A program made the translations under genes and the position numbers. A DNA stretch of 64,000 bases, from assembly GCF_009711715.1 (NCBI RefSeq), contig NZ_VENF01000016.1:38558-102557 (forward strand), in the 5' to 3' direction. This document shows positions 20,323 to 28,320 of the stretch, piece after piece. The notes beneath the pieces are model-generated. The model saw only the letters and a program-made list of their open reading frames with translations, was not told the origin of the DNA and searched no databases. Position 1 is the first letter of the stretch. Every line of letters starts with the position of its first letter. The DNA is from Methylophaga sp. (GTDB taxonomy: Bacteria > Pseudomonadota > Gammaproteobacteria > Nitrosococcales > Methylophagaceae).

Positions 20323-21396
20323 TTACGCCTTACGCGGCATTAACACGGTGTAGTCGAGATCAAGCACGACATTGGGGTGATACTGGCGTTTGCCATCAAT
20401 ATCAATATGAGTGGAGTCGAGACTGTCAGCCGTCTGGTTTTTAAGGCCGACCATTCTCAGTCGAAGCGCGCCCAGATCAGCGCGACCCGGCAGGGGCCAC
20501 TTTTCCAGCACTTCGGTCCAGGTATAAAAAGTATCGCCACCGAAACTGGGGTTGGCATGGGTCCCAGCGTTAATTGCAGCGATAAACAGGGCATTCTCTA
20601 AACCGTCATAGCTCAGTGCGCGGCAGACTGAAATCACATGACCGCCGTACATCAGGCGTTTACCGAAAGCGCTTTGCTGCATCATCAGATCATCGAAATG
20701 CAGTCTGGCGTTGTTCTGGTACAGCCTGGTGGCGAGGGTATGATCGCTGTCATCGACAGTCATGCCGGCCGGGTGATTGAGGCGTTCACCCACCTCAAAG
20801 TCTTCCCAGAAACGCGAGGAACCCGTGACGCTGGCTTCAAAGTCTTTGGCATCCAATTCAGCCGGGATGACTAATTCCTCTGCAGATACCACCTGGGTGA
20901 GTTCGGGAACGACCGCCTCGGGAGCAGGGGCGTCCGGATTGTTTTTATGCACCATGACCCAGCGAACCCAGGATAGCACTGCTTTGTGATTTTGATTAAC
21001 AGAGGTTGAGCGGACAAAGACGATACCGTTTTTGCCACTGGAGTTTTGCTTCAGACCAATAACTTCGGTTTCTGTTGTCAGCGTGTCACCGGCATAAACC
21101 GGATGCTGGAACTTGACTTCGGCATAGCCCAGATTAGCGACTGCATTGACCGAAATATCCGGTACGCTTTTGCCAAAAGCAATATGGAAAGTCAGCAGAT
21201 CATCAATCGTTTTGTCTGCAAAACCAAGCGAATGAGCCACCGGTTGCGCGCAGTGAACAATATGCCTTGAGCCGGTTAAAGCGATATAAAGCGCCGCATC
21301 ACCTTCAGTGATAGTGCGTGGCGTGGCATGGACTATCGTCTCGCCGAGTTTGAAGTCCTCGAAAAAACGGCCCTGGTTGAATTGCAGCTTAGTCAT
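20323..21396 (-). CDS. mch: Mesaconyl-CoA hydratase (beta-methylmalyl-CoA dehydratase)
   Basis: 357 residues with two MaoC-like hot-dog domains (about 1-160 and 180-340). It interconverts mesaconyl-C1-CoA and beta-methylmalyl-CoA. The sequence closely recalls Mch of the ethylmalonyl-CoA pathway: FFEDFKLGETIVHATPRTI, TEGDAALYIALTGSR, IDDLLTFHIAFGK, VIGLKQNSSGKNGIVFV, VLSWVRWVMV, then ATRLYQNNARLHF and YGGHVISVCRALS. The ATG at 21396 has GGAG eight bases upstream and overlaps the end of the preceding lyase gene by 8 bp. No crotonyl-CoA carboxylase/reductase or ethylmalonyl mutase gene is in the window, so the full ethylmalonyl-CoA pathway is not shown here. Confidence 0.88.
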   Translation of the reverse strand: MTKLQFNQGRFFEDFKLGETIVHATPRTITEGDAALYIALTGSRHIVHCAQPVAHSLGFADKTIDDLLTFHIAFGKSVPDISVNAVANLGYAEVKFQHPVYAGDTLTTETEVIGLKQNSSGKNGIVFVRSTSVNQNHKAVLSWVRWVMVHKNNPDAPAPEAVVPELTQVVSAEELVIPAELDAKDFEASVTGSSRFWEDFEVGERLNHPAGMTVDDSDHTLATRLYQNNARLHFDDLMMQQSAFGKRLMYGGHVISVCRALSYDGLENALFIAAINAGTHANPSFGGDTFYTWTEVLEKWPLPGRADLGALRLRMVGLKNQTADSLDSTHIDIDGKRQYHPNVVLDLDYTVLMPRKA

Positions 21397-22270
21397 TATC
21401 AAGCTCCAATTCTTTTATCATGTCACTCAGCAGCAGGAAGCGTTTGGCCGCGGTGACATGATGATGCTCAACCAGCTTGCCGTTGACCAGTACGGTTCCC
21501 CGTCCTGCCTTGTTGGCCTGGCTCAATGCTTCAATAATTTCCTTGGCATTTTCTACCTCAGCCGGTTTCGGTGTGTAGGCATCGTTGGCGTAGGGTAACT
21601 GGAAGGGATGGACTAAAGACTTGCCATCAAAGCCCATATCGCGTCCGATACGGCAGGCATATTCAAAGGCCTGCATATCTTTCAGGTCACTGTGAATGCC
21701 ATCAATAACGGCACGGCCATACGCACGTGCTGCCAGGACAACCCATGACAGACTGGTGCGAATGGCGGTGCGTTCCAGTGTGGGTCTGGCATGCAGATCG
21801 GAAATCAGATCCGAGGTGGCCAGAACCATACAAGCGATACGATCCGAAGCGCGGGCAATTTCCTCGGCATGCAAGACTGCCAGGGGACTCTCGATCATCA
21901 CCATGATGGGCGTTTCAGTATTCCCGGCTTCTTCCATCGCGTTGATAGCGGCCATCACGTCATCCTGGCTTTCGATGCTGGAGAACAGTACGGCATCAGG
22001 AGCCAGCTGGGCGATGGCGTTAACGTCGTCATAGCCCCACTCGGAATCCAGGTCGTTAACACGGACCACGACCTCACGGTTACCGTAGCCACCGTGTTTT
22101 AAAGCATTGACAACATTTGTGCGGGACTCTTCCTTGGCAGAGAGCAGAATAGGTGCACCCAGATCCAGAATGATGGAATCCACCTGCAGACTGCGGGCCT
22201 TTTCCAGGTAGTGCGGGTTGCAACCCGGCACATAAAGCATCGAACGTCGTGGCCGGTAGTAATTAGTCAT
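21389..22270 (-). CDS. Divergent CitE-family protein lacking canonical active-site motifs
   Basis: 293 residues, first gene of the leftward set. The CitE fold is clear: RPRRSMLYVPGCNPHYLEKA, the CoA arginine VVVRVN (R70), metal-ligand candidates MIESP (E127) and ATSDL (D154), and the C-terminal GKSLVHPFQLPYAN. But the usual Glu-Asp of the D-L-E-D motif is missing: the sequence at 35-43 reads LDLGAPILL. The normal Pro-Lys before the E-S pair is replaced by Ser-Ser (FSSIES, 96-101). It may have changed chemistry, be a non-catalytic partner, or carry a small in-frame deletion. ATG 22270 preceded by AGGTGAG; an upstream GTG at 22282 is an alternative start. Confidence 0.85.
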   Translation of the reverse strand: MTNYYRPRRSMLYVPGCNPHYLEKARSLQVDSIILDLGAPILLSAKEESRTNVVNALKHGGYGNREVVVRVNDLDSEWGYDDVNAIAQLAPDAVLFSSIESQDDVMAAINAMEEAGNTETPIMVMIESPLAVLHAEEIARASDRIACMVLATSDLISDLHARPTLERTAIRTSLSWVVLAARAYGRAVIDGIHSDLKDMQAFEYACRIGRDMGFDGKSLVHPFQLPYANDAYTPKPAEVENAKEIIEALSQANKAGRGTVLVNGKLVEHHHVTAAKRFLLLSDMIKELELDND

Positions 22271-22317
22271 ACGGCTTCTCACCTTATTAATTCAGCGCCA
22301 TGCTGAGCGTGTTAATG

Positions 22318-22347
22318 ATTCTATCCCCGTTTTTTTAAGAGTGTCAA
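22318..22347 (-). promoter_or_regulatory. Candidate promoter of the leftward citE-mch-mcl-prpBCD set
   Basis: On the minus strand TTGACA (22347-22342) and TAGAAT (22323-22318) are separated by 18 bases, about 48 bases upstream of the first ATG. The left palindrome lies 13 bases upstream of the -35 box. Confidence 0.5.
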
Positions 22348-22360
22348 TATTTATCTTATG

Positions 22361-22372
22361 TCTTATATAAGA
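22361..22372. promoter_or_regulatory. GntR operator candidate, left copy
   Basis: Perfect 12-bp palindrome TCTTATATAAGA, preceded by TG. An identical copy is found at 22524-22535, and both lie in the divergent intergenic region beside the GntR/UTRA regulator gene. A-T-rich palindromes of this size fit GntR-family dimers. Confidence 0.75.
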
Positions 22373-22409
22373 TATAAAACACTAGACAAGTTTGAATAAC
22401 TGTTATAGA

Positions 22410-22438
22410 TTGACAATCACAGTGATGACGCTTGATTA
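22410..22438 (+). promoter_or_regulatory. Candidate promoter for the gntR set
   Basis: TTGACA (22410-22415) and TGATTA (22433-22438) with 17-base spacing. If used, the right palindrome lies downstream of the start site; an alternative -10 (TATATA) lies inside that palindrome itself. Confidence 0.4.
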
Positions 22439-22523
22439 AGGAAACAGCAGAACCGTGCCTGAAATGATTAAAGGCAATAGAAAAGTCAGAATATCGCTGA
22501 AATGCTGACACGAATTACATGTG

Positions 22524-22535
22524 TCTTATATAAGA
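22524..22535. promoter_or_regulatory. GntR operator candidate, right copy
   Basis: Second exact copy of TCTTATATAAGA, also preceded by TG, 163 bp from the first and 50 bp before the regulator's likely start. Binding here would block the gntR-malic enzyme transcript. Confidence 0.75.
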
Positions 22536-22584
22536 GTGGTTTGATAGGCTATGAGATATGTTCGATAAACAAACAGGAATGATC

Positions 22585-23319
22585 ATGAGCAAATCAGCGA
22601 GTGCGCCGGTTTTTAAACCACTCTACGAGCAAATCAAGGTGTTTCTGACCCAGAGTCTGATTGCCGGGGAGTGGAAACCCGGTGAGAGTATCCCCAGTGA
22701 GATAGAGCTGGCAGCCAGATTCAATGTGAGTCAGGGCACGGTGCGCAAAGCAATTGATGCACTGGCGATGGAAAATATTCTGATTCGTCGTCAGGGCAAA
22801 GGGACTTTTGTCGCGACCCATAAAGAAGAGCAGAGCAAACTGCGGTTTCTGCGTCTGACCTCGGCTGACGGCCATAAGCAACCATTGAATAATCAGCTGT
22901 TGTCATGCAAACGCCTTAAGGCCAGCGCTGAAATTTCGCAGCTGACCGGACTCAAAAAAGGGACAGCCGTGATTGAGATTCAGCGTCTGCTAACCTTTTC
23001 CGGTGAGCCCAAAATCCTTGATTACATCATCGTCCAGGCCAAATTTTTCCGTGGTCTCAATAGCAGCCGGATCAACGAGAATAACGGCTCGCTTTACAGC
23101 ATGTACGAGACGGTTTACGGCATTCCGATGGTACGTGCTGAAGAAAAACTGACTGCGGTGGCTGCCAGCGCGGGAGAGGGTCAGTTGCTGCACGTCCAGA
23201 CCGGCTTCCCGCTGCTCAAGGTGGAGCGGGTGGCTTATACCTACGGCGACAAGCCGATGGAGTGGCGCGTAGGTCTCTGCGTCACCGACCAACATCATTA
23301 TATGAACGAACTGGAGTAA
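22585..23319 (+). CDS. GntR/HutC-family transcriptional regulator (UTRA domain)
   Basis: 244 residues. The N-terminal winged helix is classic GntR: LYEQIKVFLTQSLIAGEWKPG, SIPSEIELAARFNVSQGTVRKAID, RRQGKGTFVATH. The C-terminal ~150 residues (GTAVIEIQRLLTFSGEPKIL, YETVYGIPMVRAEEKLTAVA, FPLLKVERVAYTYGDKPMEW) form a UTRA ligand-binding domain. It sits between two divergent sets of CoA and 2-methylcitrate pathway genes and probably senses an intermediate of that pathway. The ATG at 22585 has AGGA six bases upstream; in-frame ATGs at 22558 and 22579 are less well placed. Malic enzyme follows 5 bp after its stop. Confidence 0.92.
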   Translation: MSKSASAPVFKPLYEQIKVFLTQSLIAGEWKPGESIPSEIELAARFNVSQGTVRKAIDALAMENILIRRQGKGTFVATHKEEQSKLRFLRLTSADGHKQPLNNQLLSCKRLKASAEISQLTGLKKGTAVIEIQRLLTFSGEPKILDYIIVQAKFFRGLNSSRINENNGSLYSMYETVYGIPMVRAEEKLTAVAASAGEGQLLHVQTGFPLLKVERVAYTYGDKPMEWRVGLCVTDQHHYMNELE

Positions 23320-23324
23320 GCCTG

Positions 23325-24563
23325 ATGACAGACAACCAGCCCAGCTATAAACAGCGCGCGCTTGATTATCATGAGTTTCCGCGGCCCGGCAAACTCAGCG
23401 TGGAATCCAGCAAACCCTGCGCGACCGGGGCCGAGTTGTCTCTGGCATATACGCCGGGCGTCGCCGAGCCCGTGCGTGAAATTTATCGTGATCCTGAAAC
23501 GGCTTATCGCTACACCAATAAGGGCAACCTGGTGGCAGTTATCACCGATGGTACGGCGGTGCTGGGCTTAGGTAATGTCGGGCCATTGGCGAGTAAACCG
23601 GTAATGGAAGGCAAAGCGGTGCTGTTCAAACGCTTTGCTGATATTGATGTGTTTGATATCGAAGTGGATGCACCTTCGGTCGACAGCTTTATTGAAACCG
23701 TGGTCAACATCGCGCCGACTTTTGGCGGCATCAACCTGGAAGATATCGCCGCACCGCATTGTTTCCGCATTGAACGTGAACTCAGACAGCGACTCGATAT
23801 TCCTGTTTTCCATGATGATCAACATGGCACGGCAGTCGTTATCTGTGCGGCGTTAATCAATGCACTGGCATTACAGGATAAAACGCTGTCCAGCGCCAAA
23901 ATTGTTTTCCTTGGCGCCGGTGCTGCCGGTATGGCGACAGCCAGACTGCTCAAAGCGATGGGCGCTAACGATATCACGCTCGTCAATAAATCCGGCGTTT
24001 TATATAAAGGCGTTAGCGGTGTCGGTGAAGAAGTCACAGACTTGCTCAGGGACACCCCGGATAGAACACTCGCTGACGCCCTGAGTGGGGCCGATGTGTT
24101 TATCGGTGTGTCGGCAGCTAATGCCTTGCCGGCTGAGCTGTTAAAAACTATGGCTGCGAGCCCCGTGGTCTTTGCGCTGGCTAATCCCGACCCTGAAATC
24201 CTGCCGGCACAGGCTATGGCCGTGCGGAATGATCTGGTGATGGCAACCGGCCGGTCTGATTTTCCGAATCAGGTCAATAATGCGCTGTGCTTTCCTTATC
24301 TGTTTCGCGGTGCGCTGGATGCCAAAGCGCCGCAGGTCAGTGAAAGTATGCAGATTGCCGCCGCTTTCGCGCTGGCGGAACTCGCCAGGGAACCGGTGCC
24401 GGATTCGGTACTTAAAGCCTATGAGCTGGACGCTTTGGCATTCGGTCCTGATTACATTATTCCCAAGCCCTTTGATCCACGCTTATTAAAGCGTGTCTCA
24501 GAAGCGGTTTGTGACGCCAGCTTGCAGGAGCAGGCAGCACTGACGCAAAAAACAGGCTCTTAG
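23325..24563 (+). CDS. NAD(P)-dependent malic enzyme, short form
   Basis: 412 residues: the catalytic N-terminal part of MaeB-type enzymes without the phosphotransacetylase-like C-terminal domain. It converts malate to pyruvate and CO2. Seen are AYTPGVAEPVREI, KGNLVAVITDGTAVLGLGNVGP, MEGKAVLFKRFADIDVFDIEV, FGGINLEDIAAPHCF, PVFHDDQHGTAVV and the dinucleotide-binding VFLGAGAAGMATARLL. The frame is open upstream within the gntR 3' end, but the ATG at 23325, directly after the gntR stop, gives the normal N-terminus. In this set it could turn malate made from glyoxylate and acetyl-CoA into pyruvate. Cofactor preference cannot be read with confidence. Confidence 0.92.
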   Translation: MTDNQPSYKQRALDYHEFPRPGKLSVESSKPCATGAELSLAYTPGVAEPVREIYRDPETAYRYTNKGNLVAVITDGTAVLGLGNVGPLASKPVMEGKAVLFKRFADIDVFDIEVDAPSVDSFIETVVNIAPTFGGINLEDIAAPHCFRIERELRQRLDIPVFHDDQHGTAVVICAALINALALQDKTLSSAKIVFLGAGAAGMATARLLKAMGANDITLVNKSGVLYKGVSGVGEEVTDLLRDTPDRTLADALSGADVFIGVSAANALPAELLKTMAASPVVFALANPDPEILPAQAMAVRNDLVMATGRSDFPNQVNNALCFPYLFRGALDAKAPQVSESMQIAAAFALAELAREPVPDSVLKAYELDALAFGPDYIIPKPFDPRLLKRVSEAVCDASLQEQAALTQKTGS

Positions 24564-24592
24564 GCCTGTACTGATTTAGAAGGGGGAACCGG

Positions 24593-25750
24593 ATGGAATA
24601 TCCCAATAAACAATACGCTGAACCTTATGCAGACGTAGATTTCTGCCGGGTATTCAATAATACGGTGCTCGGTGATTACTGGCCGGGCATCCAGCTCTAT
24701 TACCCACCGGTCAAATATGCCCCGTCACTGGGCATTTATGAGGATCTGGAACAGGCGGCGCAGCGCATTAAAAAACATGCCTATGAGACGCATGCCCATA
24801 CGCTCATATTCGACCTGGAAGACGGTTGCCGACAGAAGGAAATGAGCCGGACCTTATTGCGTCAGGAACTGCCGGGGCTTCGTCAACATAATAAGAACGT
24901 GACGATTGCGGTGCGGGTAAATCCATTCCGTACCTATGAATACGAGCAGGACATGGATCTGGTTCGTGATATGGGCGACTGCATCGATGTGGTGATGCTG
25001 GCCAAGGCTGGTGAAGCTTATGGTGCAGCGGAAGTCAGGGATTTGTCCAATCTGTTGGTCAGCATTAATAACAAGATCACCATTCAGCCGATTATTGAAC
25101 ATCCCAAATCGCTCAAAATTGCGCCGGAACTGATGCAATACAGCACCGTAAAACATGTGGTGTTCGGTATTCACGACTTTTCCAAGGCGATGGGTATTCA
25201 TATCACGCCCGAAAACTGGACTGAAGAGCTGAAGCATTTTCTGTATCAGATCATGTTCGAAGCCAGGATTGCCGGTAAGGGAGTGATCGGCGGCGTGGAG
25301 ACGCTGATTGGTTCCTCCAGTATGCCCGAAAAGTTTGTTGAGCCGCATGATGTAAGGCGCTGGCTGGACTTGCACGGTGAAGAAGAGTCAAGAATTGTCT
25401 ACAAACATGCCTGTGAAGAGTCTGCCATGGGCCTGACCGGCAAGCAGGTAATTCATCCCGGCCACATTCATTTATGTAAGGTCGCTTACACGCCATCCCC
25501 CACCGATATCAATCAGAAGATCGCTATTCTCAGGGCGGCGATTGAAGCGGATGCGCTGCTGGGTGGTGCCATCAAATTTGAGGGTGAAATGCTGGATCCG
25601 CCGATGTTCGGTAAGGCTCTGCAGACCCTGCTACGGGCTAATGCCCTTAAAGCCCTGAAACCGGAAGACCGGCAATTTGCCATCGAAGTGCTGCAATTGA
25701 TGCCGGCCCAGGTGATTCGTGAGAACTGGCCATATGGAGCGATTTTATGA
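24593..25750 (+). CDS. CitE/HpcH-family lyase, long form
   Basis: 385 residues of the citrate lyase beta/aldolase superfamily with a complete active-site set: FDLEDG (73-78), AVRVNPFRT (R108), IIEHP (E169) and GIHDFS (D195), and a C-terminal TGKQVIHPGHI. It is longer than the other two lyases, with an N-terminal extension of ~60 residues (YCNKQYAEPYADVDF-like region: MEYPNKQYAEPYADVDFC) and a C-terminal tail. It probably makes or cleaves a malyl-CoA-type thioester, for example glyoxylate plus acetyl-CoA; the exact substrate is inference. It follows malic enzyme by 29 bp with RBS AAGGGGGA and overlaps the CoA ligase start by 4 bp. Confidence 0.75.
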   Translation: MEYPNKQYAEPYADVDFCRVFNNTVLGDYWPGIQLYYPPVKYAPSLGIYEDLEQAAQRIKKHAYETHAHTLIFDLEDGCRQKEMSRTLLRQELPGLRQHNKNVTIAVRVNPFRTYEYEQDMDLVRDMGDCIDVVMLAKAGEAYGAAEVRDLSNLLVSINNKITIQPIIEHPKSLKIAPELMQYSTVKHVVFGIHDFSKAMGIHITPENWTEELKHFLYQIMFEARIAGKGVIGGVETLIGSSSMPEKFVEPHDVRRWLDLHGEEESRIVYKHACEESAMGLTGKQVIHPGHIHLCKVAYTPSPTDINQKIAILRAAIEADALLGGAIKFEGEMLDPPMFGKALQTLLRANALKALKPEDRQFAIEVLQLMPAQVIRENWPYGAIL

Positions 25751-27378
25751 GAAACCTGCCTGCTTTCCCGCACTGGCACTGGCAAGTGCCAAGCCATTTC
25801 AATATTGGTGTGGCCTGTACCGACAAGCATCTGGCCACCACGTTGGGACGGACCACGGCCATGATTGTCGAAGATGATGAACTTGGCACCGATCAAATCA
25901 GCTATGCCCAGTTATCCAGACGAACCAATCAGTTTGCCCAATTACTGCGCAATGAAGGTATTCATGCCGGCGAAAGGGTATTGATTCGTCTGCCCAACTG
26001 CCTGACTTATCCGACTGCCTTTCTCGGGGCGATGAAATTAGGTGCGATATCGGTGCCCACATCAACTTTGCTGACTGTTGAAGAAGTCATCTACCTAGCC
26101 AAAGACTCCGGCGCCCGTGTACTGGTGACAGATAAGGCTTTCTGGCCACAGCTTAAAAACGAGATTCATCAGTGCCCAGAGATAGAGCTCGTTCTGTTAT
26201 CCGGCCGGGGTGACAGCGAAGCAGCGGAGGGCGTTAAAGTGATGGAGATGGATCAGGCTGTCTCGGCCGTTGATAAATGGCTGCCACCCAAACAAACATT
26301 GGCAGAAGATCCGGCATATCTTGTCTATACCTCAGGCACCACCGGCTATCCCAAAGGTGTTTTACATGCGCACCGGGCGATGATTGGTCGTACACCGGCA
26401 TCCAGCTACTGGTTTGATTTTGCTGATAACCAGCAAGATAGAATTCTGCATTCGGGCAAGTTCAACTGGACCTATGTCCTGGGATCGGGTCTGATGGACC
26501 CGCTTTATCTCGGTAAAACGGTGATTGTGCATGAAGGCAAAAACGATGCGACCCTGTGGCCGCAACTGATTGCCAAGCATGAGGCCACGATTTTTATCGG
26601 CGTCCCCACCATATACCGTCAAATCCTGCAGAAAACCGAGTTCAGCAGGGAAGACGTGCCCAGTCTCAGACACTGTATGAGTGCCGGTGAGCATTTGTCT
26701 GATGAAGTCCTCACCCAGTGGAAACAGCGTTTCGGCATCGATATCTATGAAGCAGTAGGTATGTCGGAATTTTCCTATTACCTCTGCGAGACCAAATCAA
26801 GACCAATTCGGCCCGGCTCTGCCGGTTTTCCACAGCCGGGACATGATATCCGGCTGCTCGATCCGGACACCCTTAAACCCGTTCCGACAGGGGAAGAGGG
26901 CATGATTTGTGTGCCTGACACTGATCCCGGACTGTTTCTGGAATACTGGAATATGCCGGAGGAAACCGCCAAGCTTCGCCATGATGGCTGGTTCTTTACC
27001 GGTGATTATGCTCGCTACGATAAAGACGGCTATGTCTGGTTTTTGGGGCGTAAGGACGACATTATCAAGAGCTTCGGTTACCGGGTGTCGCCCTACGAAA
27101 TAGAGCGGGTTTACAAATCACATCCGGCTGTCAGTGATTGTGCTGCGGTGGGTGAGGAAATAGCCAAAGATAAAATTCTTGTGGTGGTTTACGTGATTCT
27201 GCGCCCAGGTGAAGATATCAGTGCCGATGAATTATATGAATTTGGTCAGCAACATCTGGCCGCCTACAAAGCGCCAAAAAAGGTCTATATCGCTCAGGAT
27301 TTTCCCCGTACCAAGAACGGTAAAATTCTGCGCCGTGAAGTCAGTCCCCGGATAGCGTTGCAACAGTCCAGTAGTTAA
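25747..27378 (+). CDS. AMP-forming acyl-CoA synthetase (benzoate-CoA-ligase-like size)
   Basis: 543 residues of the ANL adenylating family. Motifs: LVYTSGTTGYPKGVLHAH (P-loop-like), a YEAVGMSEFSYY segment, GWFFTGDYARYDKDGY with the ribose-binding Asp, FLGRKDDIIKSFGYRVSP and the catalytic lysine in PRTKNGKILRREV near the C-terminus. It is shorter than propionyl-CoA synthetase PrpE (~630 residues) and looks like aryl- or dicarboxyl-CoA ligases. The ATGA overlap with the upstream lyase gene shows they are translated together. In this cluster it would supply the CoA thioester entering the pathway, perhaps mesaconyl-CoA or propionyl-CoA. The substrate is not determined by sequence. Confidence 0.85.
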   Translation: MRNLPAFPHWHWQVPSHFNIGVACTDKHLATTLGRTTAMIVEDDELGTDQISYAQLSRRTNQFAQLLRNEGIHAGERVLIRLPNCLTYPTAFLGAMKLGAISVPTSTLLTVEEVIYLAKDSGARVLVTDKAFWPQLKNEIHQCPEIELVLLSGRGDSEAAEGVKVMEMDQAVSAVDKWLPPKQTLAEDPAYLVYTSGTTGYPKGVLHAHRAMIGRTPASSYWFDFADNQQDRILHSGKFNWTYVLGSGLMDPLYLGKTVIVHEGKNDATLWPQLIAKHEATIFIGVPTIYRQILQKTEFSREDVPSLRHCMSAGEHLSDEVLTQWKQRFGIDIYEAVGMSEFSYYLCETKSRPIRPGSAGFPQPGHDIRLLDPDTLKPVPTGEEGMICVPDTDPGLFLEYWNMPEETAKLRHDGWFFTGDYARYDKDGYVWFLGRKDDIIKSFGYRVSPYEIERVYKSHPAVSDCAAVGEEIAKDKILVVVYVILRPGEDISADELYEFGQQHLAAYKAPKKVYIAQDFPRTKNGKILRREVSPRIALQQSSS

Positions 27379-27421
27379 ATTTTTGTTGATCAATCGATGC
27401 TTTTCAGCACATGATTAGCGC

Positions 27422-28312
27422 ATGAAAGACAACGAAAAGCATCAATCTGAGCACGGTCGTAAAGTTTTTTTCGTCTCCGACAGAACAGGACTCACCGCTG
27501 AATCCTACGGAAAATGCCTGTTGGCGCAGTTTCCGGATCTGGAATTCGAAACCATTACTTTGGCCTTTGTCGATACCGTTGAAAAAGCTGAAATCGCGCG
27601 CGATCAGATTAATGCGGCCAGTCAGGAAGCAGAATTAAAACCAGTGGTCTTCAGTACCCTGGTACAGGATCAGCAGCAATACATTATCGAAAGTGCCGAT
27701 GCCTGCGTGATCAGCCTGTTCCACAGCTTTATAGGCTCCCTTGAGGGTTATTTTGGTGTAGAATCCTCGCAAAAAGCTGGGGTCTCGAGAATCAAACTGA
27801 GCGATACGACCTACCAGCGCAGGCTTGATGCGATTGATTTTTCGCTGATGCATGACGATGGCGTCCGCCCTGATCAATACAAGGAAGCGGATGTAATCCT
27901 GGCCGGTGTATCCCGCTGTGGTAAAACGCCGACCAGTTTGTATCTTGCTATGAACTTTTCGCTTAAAGTGGCAAATTATCCGTTGACGCCGGAGGATTTG
28001 GGGTCAGATGAATTGCCAGAATGTCTGCAGGACAATGTTCATAAGCTTGTCGGATTGACGATTAAACCGGTCCCGCTGAGTCGTATCAGACGACAGCGTC
28101 GTCCGGATAGTAACTATTCGTCACTGGAAATCTGCCAGGCAGAACTGGAAAAAGCTCAGGCGATGTTCGACAAAGTCGGCATTCCGGTTTTCGAGACCAC
28201 AAATACTTCAATTGAAGAAATCTCCAGCCGTGTTGTGCGTGCCCTTGGGCTCGGCAGAGAGCGGGTGCGTGAATCAGTTTTAAAATTTAATAAATTAAAG
28301 AAAGCAAGGTAG
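27422..28312 (+). CDS. ppsR: PEP synthase regulatory protein (bifunctional kinase/pyrophosphorylase)
   Basis: 296 residues of the DUF299 family. It inactivates PEP synthase by ADP-dependent phosphorylation and reactivates it by phosphate-dependent dephosphorylation. The N-terminus [20 protein letters not shown] and the nucleotide loop [16 protein letters not shown] are characteristic, and [16 protein letters not shown] follows. It lies 8 bp ahead of ppsA, so regulator and target are made together. It starts 43 bp after the CoA ligase stop without an obvious terminator between, so read-through from the gntR set is possible. Confidence 0.95.
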   Translation: MKDNEKHQSEHGRKVFFVSDRTGLTAESYGKCLLAQFPDLEFETITLAFVDTVEKAEIARDQINAASQEAELKPVVFSTLVQDQQQYIIESADACVISLFHSFIGSLEGYFGVESSQKAGVSRIKLSDTTYQRRLDAIDFSLMHDDGVRPDQYKEADVILAGVSRCGKTPTSLYLAMNFSLKVANYPLTPEDLGSDELPECLQDNVHKLVGLTIKPVPLSRIRRQRRPDSNYSSLEICQAELEKAQAMFDKVGIPVFETTNTSIEEISSRVVRALGLGRERVRESVLKFNKLKKAR

Positions 28313-28320
28313 TTATTACT

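Noticed and set aside
22124..22170. Frameshift pair as the cause of the missing ED motif in the first lyase
   Set aside because: Reading the other two frames across the stretch does not restore an LDLEDA-like sequence, and flanking residues align well. A two-codon deletion or true divergence fits better.
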